The position numbers and the translations under genes are program-made. The notes under the pieces were generated by a model. The model saw nothing but the letters and a program-made list of their open reading frames with translations, was not told where the DNA came from and ran no database searches. Source: Betaproteobacteria bacterium UBA6904 (GTDB taxonomy: Bacteria; Pseudomonadota; Gammaproteobacteria; Burkholderiales; SG8-39). Taken from it: DNA of 5,720 nucleotides. Of the stretch, positions 5,494-5,720 are shown one piece after another. The stretch spans positions 1-5,720 of the forward strand of contig DKBI01000261.1 of NCBI GenBank assembly GCA_002451175.1. The letters run 5' to 3'. Within the stretch, counting starts at the first letter, position 1; the number at the start of each line of letters is the position of its first letter.

Positions 5494-5720
5494 GCGGCTG
5501 GCTGGAAATCCCTCGGCAGACCGGCCGCTGCCGTGTGGCCGTACAGCGGTTCCTCGGGAAGTCCGCCGACGAGCACCGCGCGAGCGTCGAGGAGTTTCCG
5601 CAGGTCGATGCCGGTCTTCACGCCCATGCTCTCGAACATGAACACCAGATCCTCGGTGATCACGTTGCCGCTCGCGCCGGGCGCGAACGGGCAGCCGCCG
5701 AGACCGCCCATCGAAGCGTC
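5490..5720 (-). CDS. HMG-CoA lyase family enzyme, C-terminal part
   Basis: The last 76 residues of a protein whose start lies beyond the right edge. It begins [19 protein letters not shown], the glycine-rich loop of hydroxymethylglutaryl-CoA lyases that carries the catalytic Cys (fragment residue 10), followed by [27 protein letters not shown]. These enzymes are metal-dependent TIM-barrel lyases that cleave HMG-CoA to acetyl-CoA and acetoacetate in leucine breakdown; homologues cleave (R)-citramalyl-CoA and related esters. The tail [12 protein letters not shown] is also typical of bacterial members. The stop TGA (5492-5490) overlaps the ATG of the CoA-transferase gene, so the two are cotranscribed and probably act on the same acid: transferase forms the CoA ester, lyase splits it. 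That coupling makes a non-HMG substrate quite possible. Confidence 0.9.
   Translation of the reverse strand, partial: DASMGGLGGCPFAPGASGNVITEDLVFMFESMGVKTGIDLRKLLDARAVLVGGLPEEPLYGHTAAAGLPRDFQPAA

Overview
The window is GC-rich, with strong G/C preference at third codon positions, and is densely packed with short gaps and two 4-nt ATGA overlaps. The gene content is a propionyl-CoA synthetase, GlcG/HbpS-type proteins, a class III CoA transferase next to an HMG-CoA-lyase-type enzyme, and a cyclase/TolB-like/TPR fusion. This points to a proteobacterium, most plausibly a betaproteobacterium (Burkholderiales-like), though the sequence alone does not settle that. No RNA genes, CRISPR arrays, insertion sequences or phage genes were seen.

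Layout. Positions 1-830 (+) hold the C-terminal 275 residues of a PrpE-type propionyl-CoA synthetase, cut by the window edge. It overlaps by ATGA a 133-aa cytoplasmic GlcG/HbpS-family protein (827-1228). After a 73-bp gap with two inverted repeats comes a second, exported GlcG/HbpS-family protein (1302-1766), which ends at a convincing intrinsic terminator (1784-1810). A 222-aa exported pentapeptide-repeat protein (1823-2491) starts almost on the terminator's T-rich tail. It has no Shine-Dalgarno, but a TATCCT box lies 7 nt upstream of its ATG, suggesting leaderless transcription. A 586-aa protein with a class III nucleotide cyclase domain, a TolB-like domain and TPRs follows at 2523-4283. On the minus strand, converging on it, are a class III (CaiB/BaiF) CoA transferase (4312-5493) and, upstream of that and overlapping by ATGA, the C-terminal end of an HMG-CoA-lyase family enzyme (5490-5720, cut by the window edge).

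How they fit together. There are two unrelated acyl-CoA modules facing each other: propionate activation with a coupled GlcG-like partner on the left, and a CoA transferase plus acyl-CoA lyase pair on the right. The right-hand pair is what one expects for activating a branched hydroxy acid or dicarboxylate and cleaving its CoA ester. Between them lie an envelope or periplasmic pentapeptide protein and a putative cyclic-nucleotide signalling protein.

Most of the window is recognisable. The points most worth checking are the tandem cytoplasmic/exported GlcG-like pair behind prpE, the Asp in place of the purine-selecting Lys in the cyclase, and the substrate of the transferase/lyase pair. I did not find an obviously new multi-gene system.
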